Shown one piece after another: positions 15,702-24,641 of a stretch of DNA of 43,030 nt. Under the pieces are notes generated by a model. That model had not been told where the DNA came from, searched no databases, and saw only the letters and a program-made list of their open reading frames with translations. The position numbers were made by a program, and so were the translations under genes. The stretch is from Nostoc sp. CMAA1605 (GTDB lineage Bacteria > Cyanobacteriota > Cyanobacteriia > Cyanobacteriales > Nostocaceae). Numbering within the stretch: the stretch's first letter is position 1; each line of letters starts with the position of its first letter. The stretch is from positions 1-43,030 of the forward strand of contig NZ_PJIZ01000055.1 in assembly GCF_021596505.1 (NCBI RefSeq), read 5' to 3'.

Positions 15702-17510
15702 TTACTTCTCTGTCGCGGCTTTAATCCACTGCTGGAGTGTAGTCACAACTTCCTCTATGGGAATTTCTTGAGAGTTACGAGTTGCTCTTTCTACAACTTC
15801 AACTTTGCCGTTATTAATTGCCCTACCGGTGACGATGCGATAAGGTATACCAATTAAATCAGCATCTTTAAATTTGACTCCAGCGCGTTCATTGCGGTCA
15901 TCGAGTAATGTTTCTACTCCTGATTTATTCAGTTCAATGTAAAGTTTTTCCGCAATTTCTAATTGTTGAGCATCATTAATGTTAGGAATTGTCACGATTG
16001 CATGATAAGGCGCGATCGCTACTGGCCAAATAATGCCATCCTTGTCATAGGATTGCTCAACGGCTGATTGTGCCAACCGCGATACACCCACACCATAGCA
16101 ACCCATCACTAAAGGTTTTTCCTCACCCTGCTCATTAGTATAGGTCGCGCCCATGCTTTGAGAATATTTGATTCCTAATTGGAAGATGTGACCAACTTCT
16201 ATACCTCTGGCATTTTTTAAGATTTGTTGCGGGTCATGAAGGGCGCGATCGCCTGGTCTAGCTTTACGCACATCTACTACATTTGGAGATAGTTGAAACT
16301 GTTCACCCCAATTGGCACCGACGACATGATAGCCGCTTTCATTGGAACCTGTAATGAAGTTTTTTAACTCAACGGCAGTTTGGTCAACTAACCGGACAAA
16401 TTTAGGATGAATTTGTTTATTAGCAGCGATATAATCATCAGCAATATCAGGCGCAATATAACCCAAAGGTAAAGGTTTTACTGCCCAATTTTGTTGAGTT
16501 TCGGCACTGGGAACAGTTAAAGACAGTATGGTTTTTGCACCGTAATTATCTGCTAATTTCGTTAATTCGTTCTGTAATTTTACTTCATTAACTTCTTGAT
16601 CACCACGAATGCTGACCAGTACCAAAACTGTTAAGCCGTTATCATACACTGTTTGATAAAGAACATTTTTGACTAATTGCGTTGGTGAAGCATTCAGGAA
16701 TTTACAAACTTTATCTATGGTTTCTGTTCCTGGTGTTTCGCGTTTTTCAAAACTAGTAAACTGCGAAGATTCAGCATCAGCAGGTAAAGAAACAGCCTTT
16801 TCGACGTTGGCGGCGTACTTCCCATCATCAGTGTAGAGAACTTCGTCTTCGCCAGCTTCCGCCAACACCATAAATTCTGTAGAACCAGAACCCCCAATTG
16901 CACCAGAATCAGCTTCTACAGGACGGAAAGCTAAACCTGCGCGCCGCAGCATATTGCTATATGCTTGATACATATCTTGGTAGGTTTTTTTGAGGCTATC
17001 CTCATCAGCGTGGAAAGAGTAGCCATCCTTCATGATAAATTCCCGACCGCGCATTAAACCGAAGCGGGGGCGAATTTCATCCCGGAACTTAGTTTGAATT
17101 TGGTAGAGATGCTGGGGTAGCTGACGGTAAGAGCGAATCATATCACGAGCGATCGCTGTAATCACTTCCTCGTGCGTCGGCCCTAAACCTAATTGTTGCT
17201 CACGACGGTCAATTAGGGAAAACATAATCCCTTCCGCCTTGGTGTAAGTATCCCAGCGTCCCGACTCCTGCCATAAATCCGAGGGTTGGAGTTGGGGAAG
17301 TAAACATTCCTGTGCGCCTGTAGCGTTCATTTCTTCCCGCACAATTTGAGACACCTTTTGCAGTACGCGCCACATCAAAGGTAGATAAGCATAAACACCG
17401 CTACCGATGCGACGAATGTAACCAGCACGCAGTAACAACTTATGGCTAGGAATCTCCGCATCAGCCGGATCATCCCTCAGTGTGACGAATAACATTTGTG
17501 ACAGTCGCAT
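15702..17510 (-). CDS. proS: Prolyl-tRNA synthetase, bacterial type with editing domain
   Basis: ProS charges tRNA-Pro with proline. The 602-residue protein has the class II core: [23 protein letters not shown] at the start, [18 protein letters not shown], motif 2 with [26 protein letters not shown], and motif 3 with [10 protein letters not shown]. Between motifs 2 and 3 (residues about 225-395) it has the inserted editing domain that deacylates mischarged Ala-tRNA-Pro ([26 protein letters not shown]). The C-terminal anticodon-binding domain includes [21 protein letters not shown]. All regions are intact and length matches the bacterial form (about 570-600). It is divergent from the acyltransferase gene, with a repeat-filled intergenic region. 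Confidence 0.97.
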   Translation of the reverse strand: MRLSQMLFVTLRDDPADAEIPSHKLLLRAGYIRRIGSGVYAYLPLMWRVLQKVSQIVREEMNATGAQECLLPQLQPSDLWQESGRWDTYTKAEGIMFSLIDRREQQLGLGPTHEEVITAIARDMIRSYRQLPQHLYQIQTKFRDEIRPRFGLMRGREFIMKDGYSFHADEDSLKKTYQDMYQAYSNMLRRAGLAFRPVEADSGAIGGSGSTEFMVLAEAGEDEVLYTDDGKYAANVEKAVSLPADAESSQFTSFEKRETPGTETIDKVCKFLNASPTQLVKNVLYQTVYDNGLTVLVLVSIRGDQEVNEVKLQNELTKLADNYGAKTILSLTVPSAETQQNWAVKPLPLGYIAPDIADDYIAANKQIHPKFVRLVDQTAVELKNFITGSNESGYHVVGANWGEQFQLSPNVVDVRKARPGDRALHDPQQILKNARGIEVGHIFQLGIKYSQSMGATYTNEQGEEKPLVMGCYGVGVSRLAQSAVEQSYDKDGIIWPVAIAPYHAIVTIPNINDAQQLEIAEKLYIELNKSGVETLLDDRNERAGVKFKDADLIGIPYRIVTGRAINNGKVEVVERATRNSQEIPIEEVVTTLQQWIKAATEK

Positions 17511-17609
17511 CGTTAATTTTTTAACTCCTAATTACAAAATCACTAATTTCTGTATCAACTTAAGTACGAAATACTAAGCATGAAGTATGAAGTATAGGGG
17601 TGTAGGGGC

Positions 17610-17695
17610 GAAAAAATTCAAAATTCAAAATTCAAAATTCAAAATTAAATGCCCCATGCCCAATGCCCCATGCCCAATGCCCCATTCCCAATATC
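17610..17695. repeat. STRR arrays (AAAATTC and CCCAATG units) before the acyltransferase start
   Basis: Four AAAATTC units (about 17615-17647) are followed by CCCATGCCCAATGC units up to the acyltransferase start codon. The in-frame ATG at 17663 lies inside this array and is therefore not used as the gene start. Confidence 0.8.
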
Positions 17696-19072
17696 ATGAT
17701 TTACGAAGCACAACCACCTTTAGCATTCATTCCGCCGGCGTTTAATCCTTTGGTATTGCGATGTGTTCACCTGTTGCTACCAACGTGGATACGCACCCAA
17801 ACTTCTATTAACCAAATTGAAGCAGAGAATGTAGAGGTTTTAGCAAATCTCTATCACCAGTTTCAAGAGGGAAAAATTCGCTTTTTGTTAGCATTTCGCC
17901 ATCCCAAAACTGAAGATCCTTGGGGTTTGCTGTATTTACTGTCTCGACTTGTGCCACAGGCCGCACGACAGGAAAATATAGCATTAAAATCGCCAATTCA
18001 TGCTCATTTTATCTACGATCGCGGTATTCCTCTGTGGGCGGGTGACTACGTTGGCTGGATTGCATCAAAATTAGGTGGGACTCCCATTCAAAGGGGTAAA
18101 GCTGACTGGACGGGGTTACGTTCGGCGCGGGATTTGTTCGCGAATGGACAGTTTCCTATGATGGCTGCACCGGAGGGTGGAACTAATGGACTATCAGAAA
18201 AGATCAGTCCTATAGAACCAGGAATTGCTCAAATGGGTTTTTGGTGTGCAGAGGATTTGCAAAAGGCTGGACGCACCGAGCAGGTTTTAATTGTACCAGT
18301 TGGGATGAAATATAGTTATGTTGATGCACCTTGGAAGGCGATCGCGCAACTTTTAGATGAGTTAGCTGTTACTAGCGGTTTACCTATAGATACACCCACA
18401 GCCAGTCAAGTTCCTGATTTGGAGTTCCTTTATCCCCGGCTGTTAACTTTAGCTGAACATCTACTGTCTTTGATGGAACAGTTTTATACGCGTTTTTATC
18501 ATCTAAAGTTGCCTACAGTCACGGAAGAAGTTAACCTTGACCGTAATCAAGCCTTAGCATTCAGATTACAAGGTTTATTGAATGCAGCTTTAGAAATTGC
18601 CGAGCAGTATTTTAATTTACAACCCAAAGGACAATTAATTGATCGTTGTCGGCGGGTAGAGCAGGCTGGATGGAATTATATTTTTAGGGAAGATTATAAG
18701 GATATCAAAGGATTGTCTGCTGTGGAAAAAGCTTTAGGCGATCGCGTAGCAGAAGAAGCTAACGCTAGAATGTGGCACATGAGATTAGTAGAAAGTTTTG
18801 TGGCAGTTTCTGGTAACTACATCCGCGAAAAACCCTCAGTCGAAAGATTTGCGGAAACTGTTTTAATTTTGTGGAAAATGATTGCTCAAATTAAAGGCGA
18901 TAAATCTTTCCAGCGTCCACCATTGGGTAAACAGCGAGTAAAACTAACTATTGGTGAACCCATTTCTGTCTCAGAACGTTACCCAGCCTATAAAGAAAGT
19001 CGCTTAGGTGCAAGACAAGCTGTGGCTGATTTGACAAATGATTTACAGCAGACAATGGAAAGTTTAATTTGA
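17696..19072 (+). CDS. PlsC-type glycerolphosphate acyltransferase-like protein
   Basis: From ATG 17696 the protein has 458 residues. The N-terminal half is a PlsC acyltransferase domain: FRHPKTEDPWGL holds the catalytic H-x4-D (His69, Asp74), GGTPIQRGKADWTGL is the glycerophosphate-binding block, and AAPEGGTNG is the P-E-G block (Pro159-Gly161), followed by LIVPVGMKYSY. The C-terminal half (about 240-458) is helical and not recognised, so this is longer than standard PlsC (about 240 residues). It probably acylates a lysophospholipid or related acceptor at the membrane, although no clear membrane span is seen. The upstream start at 17663 would be encoded by tandem repeats and is rejected. Confidence 0.85.
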   Translation: MIYEAQPPLAFIPPAFNPLVLRCVHLLLPTWIRTQTSINQIEAENVEVLANLYHQFQEGKIRFLLAFRHPKTEDPWGLLYLLSRLVPQAARQENIALKSPIHAHFIYDRGIPLWAGDYVGWIASKLGGTPIQRGKADWTGLRSARDLFANGQFPMMAAPEGGTNGLSEKISPIEPGIAQMGFWCAEDLQKAGRTEQVLIVPVGMKYSYVDAPWKAIAQLLDELAVTSGLPIDTPTASQVPDLEFLYPRLLTLAEHLLSLMEQFYTRFYHLKLPTVTEEVNLDRNQALAFRLQGLLNAALEIAEQYFNLQPKGQLIDRCRRVEQAGWNYIFREDYKDIKGLSAVEKALGDRVAEEANARMWHMRLVESFVAVSGNYIREKPSVERFAETVLILWKMIAQIKGDKSFQRPPLGKQRVKLTIGEPISVSERYPAYKESRLGARQAVADLTNDLQQTMESLI

Positions 19073-19208
19073 TTAATTCTCCCTCATCTAAAACTTTAAC
19101 GTTTCCCACTAAGTGTTTTATAAATAAACATTTGACTCTTAAGTATCATGTGAAATTAGTAGAACTTTAGAAGTTTCGCTGAATGGTCTCATAAAAGGAG
19201 TTCATGAA

Positions 19209-19958
19209 ATGCCTTCCCCTTATCAGGCTTTACCGGAAGAAGAATGGTTGATGAAAACTCAACACTTAGTAGAATCTCACCCTTTAGATTTTGAGACTAT
19301 TAAAGCGGTTTCTCTCAAATGCTGGAAAACTCTATGGTCTACAACTGTTGGGGAAGATAAGCTTGCAATAAATCTTTCAGAACTGGATATTCCCGCTACT
19401 ATAGTAGGTTATTTTTTTGAGAAATTATTTGCTAAGGAACTAGAGTTAATAAATCCTAAAATTTGGCGCGGGGGTAGAAGTAAAGAAGAGAAGGACATTG
19501 TTTATATTCCTGATAACTCATATTCTCTTGAAATAAAAAGCTCAGGACAGATGGGAGATAAAATATTTGGTAATAGAAGTTATGGACAAAGTGTAGAGAA
19601 TATTGAATTAGAGAAAAAAGAGAAATCGGGCTATTATATTACTGTAAATTTTTATAAACAATCTCTTAACCTAATTAGGTTTGGATGGATTGATCATTCT
19701 GATTGGAAGGCGCAAAAATCTGAAACAGGGCAAGCTGCTGGTCTAGAGACAAAAGTCTATAAATACAAATTAATTAAAATTCCTGGCGATTATCAATTAA
19801 ATGCTCCTGTAGGTATTTTAAATGGTGTCGGGCCAATAACCTTGGACATTTTTAATCAGGAAAATATTTTAACTATTCAAGATTTAAAAAATTACCAAGG
19901 ATGTAATGAAAAAATCTTAAAGTTTCAAAAAAAACTAGATGATTATAATTTCTCTTAA
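19209..19958 (+). CDS. ScaI-family type II restriction endonuclease with HhH-like tail
   Basis: The start is fixed by AAGGAG at 19195-19200, eight bases before ATG 19209. The 249-residue protein resembles the ScaI family over its first 195 residues: SPYQALPEEEWL at the start, IWRGGRSKEEKDIVYIPDNSY, the PD-(D/E)XK nuclease core (Asp of KDIVYIP, then LEIKSS), FGNRSYGQ, KSGYYITVNF, and IRFGWIDHSDW. ScaI cuts AGTACT, so this specificity is predicted. Residues about 198-245 (LNGVGPITLDIF, ILTIQDL) look like a helix-hairpin-helix DNA-binding element not part of the ScaI proteins I can recall. The convergent gene is a matching methyltransferase. AT-rich composition suggests acquisition. Confidence 0.88.
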   Translation: MPSPYQALPEEEWLMKTQHLVESHPLDFETIKAVSLKCWKTLWSTTVGEDKLAINLSELDIPATIVGYFFEKLFAKELELINPKIWRGGRSKEEKDIVYIPDNSYSLEIKSSGQMGDKIFGNRSYGQSVENIELEKKEKSGYYITVNFYKQSLNLIRFGWIDHSDWKAQKSETGQAAGLETKVYKYKLIKIPGDYQLNAPVGILNGVGPITLDIFNQENILTIQDLKNYQGCNEKILKFQKKLDDYNFS

Positions 19959-20047
19959 TCACTGTCATCATAAAAATTCTCGGTACGCAAATTTCTCTTC
20001 ATATTATGATGTCCAACAACAGATGGAGAAATTATTCAACAATTCAT

Positions 20048-20139
20048 TAGACCTCTTGCAAAAGTCATGATTCTTGCGTCTTTCTTTGCGTCTTTACGCC
20101 TTTGCGTGAGGCAAAAAAAAGATTTATGCAAGAGGTCTA
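20048..20139. repeat. Miniature inverted-repeat element between ScaI-like nuclease and methyltransferase
   Basis: A perfect 13-base terminal inverted repeat, TAGACCTCTTGCA (20048-20060) and TGCAAGAGGTCTA (20127-20139), encloses 66 bases rich in TTTGCGTCTTT-like units and an A-run. No coding capacity. It sits in the gap between two convergent genes and could also fold into a transcription-stopping hairpin. MITE origin is inferred from structure. Confidence 0.65.
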
Positions 20140-20159
20140 TTGTTTAGTTTCTGGGAATA

Positions 20160-21179
20160 CTACTCGCTTTCTACTTGACTATGATAATCTCTTTGACGTT
20201 TAAATTCTTGAAATCTATTAACTGCCATTTCACAATAGTCCTGTCTGATTTCAAACCCAACAAATATACGTCCTAAACCTACTGAAGCTATGCCAGTAGA
20301 ACAAGAACCAGCAAAGGGATCAAGTACAAGCTCTAGTTGATTAGATGAAGCTCTAATAACTCTCTCTACAATACCTAAAGGAAACTGAGATGGATGTCCG
20401 GTGCGCTCTTTTGAACTTCTTTTTGTCCCTGTAGTCACCTTGGGAAATTCCCAAACATCAGAGGGATTTTTACCTAATGGGTTACAGCGATATTTACCAT
20501 TTTTCTTCTGATTGGGATATTTAACATTAGGATCACGTATATCGTCTAGATTAAATGTATATTCCTCAGAATTTTTGATATAAAATAACCATTTTTCATT
20601 GCGTGGACTTAGACGGTGCTTTGTTGATACACCTGCTCCATATTGCCATACTACTTCTTGGAGCAAATAAAAGGGTGATTTATCCCATAATAAATAGGGT
20701 ATGGGTACGCATAAACCTTGATTGGGTACTTCTAGATATCCCACATTTAACCAAAATGCACCATTTAGTTTTGTAATTCTATGAATTTGATACATCCATT
20801 GAGAACACCATTTAATGTATTCCTCAACAGACATTGGTAGCTCATATTCTTTGCCAATATTATAGGGTGGAGATGTCACAGTTAGATCAAATTCAACTTG
20901 GGCAGAATCTATTTTTGGTAAAAAATCCATTGCATCACCCTGATAAAGCATAAAGCCGTCATCAGTATAGAATGGTTGACCTATAAGTTGGTTCAGTTGT
21001 GATTCTATAGTTTTTTGTTTCTTGAGTATCTGACAGTTGAAATCAGGAGAGAAAGGTTTTAGTAATGAAAGTGGTGCAATTTGGGTTGACTGATGCTGAT
21101 CGATACCTTCAGCGATATAAATATTGTGTTCTTTACTTGCTATCTTCCTGTGAGCATTTTCTGTAATTGATACCTTCAT
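20160..21179 (-). CDS. DNA methyltransferase (beta class, likely N4-cytosine) of the ScaI-like system
   Basis: The 339-residue protein has catalytic motif IV TSPPYN (Ser103-Tyr106) before the AdoMet-binding motif I (LDPFAGSCSTG, near residue 287), the order of beta-class enzymes. SPPY is typical of N4-cytosine methyltransferases, which fits M.ScaI as far as I recall. Other family blocks are GFMLYQGDAMDFLPKI, PSDVWEFP, and GHPSQFPLGIVERVI. It is convergent with the ScaI-like nuclease, so together they form a complete type II restriction-modification system: the enzyme protects AGTACT (predicted) in the host genome. The first 60 residues are not conserved motifs and the real start could be slightly downstream. 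Confidence 0.9.
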   Translation of the reverse strand: MKVSITENAHRKIASKEHNIYIAEGIDQHQSTQIAPLSLLKPFSPDFNCQILKKQKTIESQLNQLIGQPFYTDDGFMLYQGDAMDFLPKIDSAQVEFDLTVTSPPYNIGKEYELPMSVEEYIKWCSQWMYQIHRITKLNGAFWLNVGYLEVPNQGLCVPIPYLLWDKSPFYLLQEVVWQYGAGVSTKHRLSPRNEKWLFYIKNSEEYTFNLDDIRDPNVKYPNQKKNGKYRCNPLGKNPSDVWEFPKVTTGTKRSSKERTGHPSQFPLGIVERVIRASSNQLELVLDPFAGSCSTGIASVGLGRIFVGFEIRQDYCEMAVNRFQEFKRQRDYHSQVESE

Positions 21180-21374
21180 CTCTAATTGTTCAGTAATATT
21201 ATTTTGATTTCATATAAATTTTACCACTGAAATGAACTTCACAATAAACAGGTTTTATGATAAATTTTTGATTAAATTATTCAAAGATTCTCTTCCTAAT
21301 TATGCTTTTTTGTCCTCAAGATGCTGTATGCAAGATTGATTCAATGCTAGTGGAGATGTTTCCCGAACATTTAT

Positions 21375-24305
21375 CTACTTAGCAGTAGTCATTTCTTGCT
21401 GTAAAGGTATGGTAATTACGAATTCAGTGCCGCCTGTGGGAATTGATAAACATTCTAAAGAACCACCATGTTTGACTGTAATAATTTGATAGCTAATCGC
21501 TAATCCCATCCCTGTACCTTTACCGACAGGTTTAGTGGTAAAGAAAGGGTCAAATATCTGCTGCTTTAAGATTTCCGGTATTCCTAAACCGTTATCAATA
21601 ATACTGATTTTAACTTGATGAGAATTGATTAATTGAGTACGGATGCAAATTTGTGGTTCTGCTTGAGCTTTGCTACATAATGATTCATCTACAGCGTCAA
21701 TGGCATTATTGAGGATATTTAAAAAAACTTGATTTAGTTGTCCCGCATAACATTCAACTAACGGACAATTACCATACTCTTTAATTACTGTTATTTCTGG
21801 TCTTTGGTTATTACCTTTGAGGCGACTTTGTAAAATCATCAAAGTGCTATCGATGCCATCATGGATATTCACTTCTTTCATTTCGGCTTCGTCTAAACGG
21901 GAGAAGGTTCGTAAAGAAATGACAATATCTCTAATTCTTTCTGAGCCATATCTCACGGATTTTAGGAGTCTGGGCAAATCTAAAGTTAGAAATTCTAATT
22001 CGATGGAATTGCTAAAATCTTGAATTTCTGGTGTTGGTTGGGGATAGTTTTTTTGATAGAGTTGCAACAGTGAAAGCAATTCTTGTGTATAGTCATCAAT
22101 GTGATTAAGATTGCCGTAAATAAAGTTGGCAGGGTTGTTGATTTCGTGTGCTACTCCTGCTACTAATTGACCCAAACTAGACATTTTTTCACTATGAATT
22201 AACTGAGTTTGAGTATGTTGTAATTCTTTGAGTGTTTGCTGAAGTTTCTGGGTTTGTTGGCGCAATTGGGTTTCTGAATCCCGTAGGGCTATTTCCGCTT
22301 GTCTGCGTGCAGTAATATCGCGAAAATACCAAATTCTACCAAAATATTCTCCTGCATCAGAACTAACTGGTGCGGAATATCTCTCAAAAGTTTTACCAGA
22401 TTTGAGTTTGATTTCATCATGGCTACGTGCGTCTGCTTGGTTGTAGAGGGACTCTACCTTAGCCAGAAATTCTGCTGGGTTTTCTAGTTGGTTAATTATC
22501 CATTCTAGAAGTAAGCGATCGCTTCCAGTCTGGATTAATTCCCCAGGAAGTTGCCATAATTCACAAAATCGCTGATTATATGAAGCTACTTGGCGATTTT
22601 CATCAATCACTAAAATAGCATCAATGGCAGCTTCCTTTTGGGCTTGGAGTATGGCATTAGTGCGGCGCAGGGTAGCCTCGGCTTGTTTAATTTGGGTAAT
22701 GTTAGTGGCTGTACCAGTAATGCCGGTAATTTGGCCTTCTTCATCCTTTAAGGCGATCGCATGACACAATAGGTTCAGCGTACTACCGTCCTTAGCTAAA
22801 ACCAGTGTTTCATAATTACCTAAATACTCTCCTGCTAGTAGGCGAGAAATAATTTCTAATTCTTTGTCAATTGCTGCTGGTGGTACAAATTCACTATAAT
22901 GACGACCAATCATTTCCTGTGGTTCATAACCATAGATATTTTTGACAGCCGGATTAACAAATCTCCAATTTCCCTGAATATCTAGTGACCAAATTATATC
23001 TTGGGAAGTTTCTACCAAGTGACGATACTTACTTTCACTTTCTTTGAGGGCTTGTTTTATCTGTATGCGCTTAATACCCAAAGCCACTTCATTAGCAGCT
23101 AAATTCAAAGCTTCTATGATGGATTCCGGTAAAGCTTGACGAGAAAACATTGCCATCACGCCAATTAAATTCCCATCCAAAATTAAAGGATATCCAGCAA
23201 AAGCTACCATCTTTTGTTCTTTTGCCCAAACTTTATTTCCTACACGGGGATCTGTTAAAACCTGATTCGTCAAGTGAGGTTGGCGTTCTTCAGCAATTAA
23301 GCCGATTTTAAACATACCCACAGGAACACGACTATGATCACCATCAATATGAGTATAAATTCCAGAACTAGCTTGAAGTTCTAAGACGTTTTCCGTTTCG
23401 TTTAACGTCCAAATACGTGCAAAGGCTGCATTTAAATGCTTCACCATTGCATCGGTACAGCACTTGAGTGTGGTTTGGAGATTGTAACTTTGGGTAATTG
23501 CAGAATTTATCTCTACCCGAAAAGCCGCTAAAGATGCTTTTTCTGCTAATGCTGCTTCTGCTTGTTTCCTAACTGTGATATCTTGAACTGTCCCTAAAAT
23601 TCCGATGATATTGCCTTCAGAATCTTTGAGGAAAATCTTATTAGTTTCTAACCACAAAGATGTTTGCTCTTCTGGCTGTTGATATTCCAAAATCTCATAT
23701 TTAGAGGTATGAGTTGCCAGGAGTTCTTGTAAGTCTTTAACACAAGCAAGTCGGACATTTTGCTGATAAGAATTAGATTTTTCTTGATGCCAAGGTAGTT
23801 GACAGTCACTTTTATTGATAATCTCCGTAGGGGAATTAATTCCCACTAAATCAGCAAATGTCTGGTTACAACCTGAATAGACAAAATCGCGATTTTGCCA
23901 AAAAATTCCTTGGGGGATATTATCTATTACTGCTTGTAGTAGCTGTTTAGAGGCATATAAATCCTCTGCTATTTGCTTGTACTTAGTTATGTCATGTATT
24001 GTTGTCACCAAAAACTGATTGTGGCTTTCATCCTCAAATAAACATTTTTTAGTGAGTACCCAACGTATTACACCAGCATCATCCGTCAGTTTTTCTTCAT
24101 ACTCTGAATTGATACCTTGAGTAAAAACTAATTCCTCTTGCTCCCATAGACTATCTGCTGCGGCTTGGGGTAACAAGTCATAATCAGATTTGCCAATAAA
24201 TTGTTCTCGGCTACATTTCATTAGGTGACAATAGGCATCATTCAGCAATATGAACTGATGTTGACGGTTTTTTACGCAAATAGCGTCAGATATGGCGTTA
24301 AACAT
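21375..24305 (-). CDS. Multi-PAS/GAF hybrid sensor histidine kinase
   Basis: The 976-residue soluble protein has, in order, PAS (about 1-115), PAS (about 120-250), GAF (about 262-415), PAS (about 425-545), a further PAS (about 550-675), a coiled-coil linker, and a histidine kinase core. The H-box is GVAHEINNPANFI with His720; the ATPase domain has the N-box FLNILNNAIDAVDE, G1 IIDNGLGIPE, F-box DPFFTTKPVGKGTGMGL. It belongs to the class whose H-box carries HEINNP. No membrane segment or receiver domain is seen, so the signal is intracellular and the partner regulator is elsewhere. The ORF opens inside what looks like the first PAS domain, with an in-frame TAA 14 codons upstream, so the N-terminus may be shorter than in relatives. 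Divergent from the caspase-GUN4 gene. Confidence 0.92.
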   Translation of the reverse strand: MFNAISDAICVKNRQHQFILLNDAYCHLMKCSREQFIGKSDYDLLPQAAADSLWEQEELVFTQGINSEYEEKLTDDAGVIRWVLTKKCLFEDESHNQFLVTTIHDITKYKQIAEDLYASKQLLQAVIDNIPQGIFWQNRDFVYSGCNQTFADLVGINSPTEIINKSDCQLPWHQEKSNSYQQNVRLACVKDLQELLATHTSKYEILEYQQPEEQTSLWLETNKIFLKDSEGNIIGILGTVQDITVRKQAEAALAEKASLAAFRVEINSAITQSYNLQTTLKCCTDAMVKHLNAAFARIWTLNETENVLELQASSGIYTHIDGDHSRVPVGMFKIGLIAEERQPHLTNQVLTDPRVGNKVWAKEQKMVAFAGYPLILDGNLIGVMAMFSRQALPESIIEALNLAANEVALGIKRIQIKQALKESESKYRHLVETSQDIIWSLDIQGNWRFVNPAVKNIYGYEPQEMIGRHYSEFVPPAAIDKELEIISRLLAGEYLGNYETLVLAKDGSTLNLLCHAIALKDEEGQITGITGTATNITQIKQAEATLRRTNAILQAQKEAAIDAILVIDENRQVASYNQRFCELWQLPGELIQTGSDRLLLEWIINQLENPAEFLAKVESLYNQADARSHDEIKLKSGKTFERYSAPVSSDAGEYFGRIWYFRDITARRQAEIALRDSETQLRQQTQKLQQTLKELQHTQTQLIHSEKMSSLGQLVAGVAHEINNPANFIYGNLNHIDDYTQELLSLLQLYQKNYPQPTPEIQDFSNSIELEFLTLDLPRLLKSVRYGSERIRDIVISLRTFSRLDEAEMKEVNIHDGIDSTLMILQSRLKGNNQRPEITVIKEYGNCPLVECYAGQLNQVFLNILNNAIDAVDESLCSKAQAEPQICIRTQLINSHQVKISIIDNGLGIPEILKQQIFDPFFTTKPVGKGTGMGLAISYQIITVKHGGSLECLSIPTGGTEFVITIPLQQEMTTAK

Positions 24306-24372
24306 TAAAAAATGCGACTCCGTAGACGGATGATTCTTGTTTTGTTTTTAATCAAGGTGAAGGTAAATAACT

Positions 24373-24386
24373 GTATGATTAAATAC
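24373..24386. promoter_or_regulatory. NtcA-like palindrome GTA-N8-TAC
   Basis: GTATGATTAAATAC fits the GTAN8TAC consensus of the nitrogen regulator NtcA and lies between the divergent kinase and caspase-GUN4 genes. A TAN3T box (TAATAT, 24406-24411) follows on the plus strand at 19 bases, slightly closer than the usual 20-24. Such a site is expected by chance every few kilobases, so this is only a candidate. Confidence 0.25.
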
Positions 24387-24463
24387 TGACTTAGTGAATA
24401 TATAGTAATATTCACATAGGCATTTTTGTAGTGTAATTATACTTATTTGTAGTATTAATCATT

Positions 24464-24567
24464 AGAGTGCTGAGTGCTGAGTGGGGAGTGCTGAGTGAGA
24501 AGTGCGGAGTGAGGAGTGATTAGTTTTTCTTTTTTGCTTCCCCTGCCTCCCCTGCCTCCCTTGCTTC
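24464..24567. repeat. STRR arrays upstream of the caspase-GUN4 gene
   Basis: GTGCTGA/GTGGGGA units (about 24466-24520) are followed by CCTGCCTCC units (about 24538-24567). The 336-base intergenic region holds these arrays and the NtcA-like site; no gene is visible. Confidence 0.8.
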
Positions 24568-24641
24568 CGCAAAGCAATGGGATACTCTTGTAGTTGTAAT
24601 TCCCTTCGGGTGTGGCTGAAATTTAGAAATAAGTTTTGAAG

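Noticed and set aside
17663..17695. Acyltransferase start at ATG 17663
   Set aside because: Those codons are CCCAATGC tandem repeats; ATG 17696 gives a natural N-terminus.
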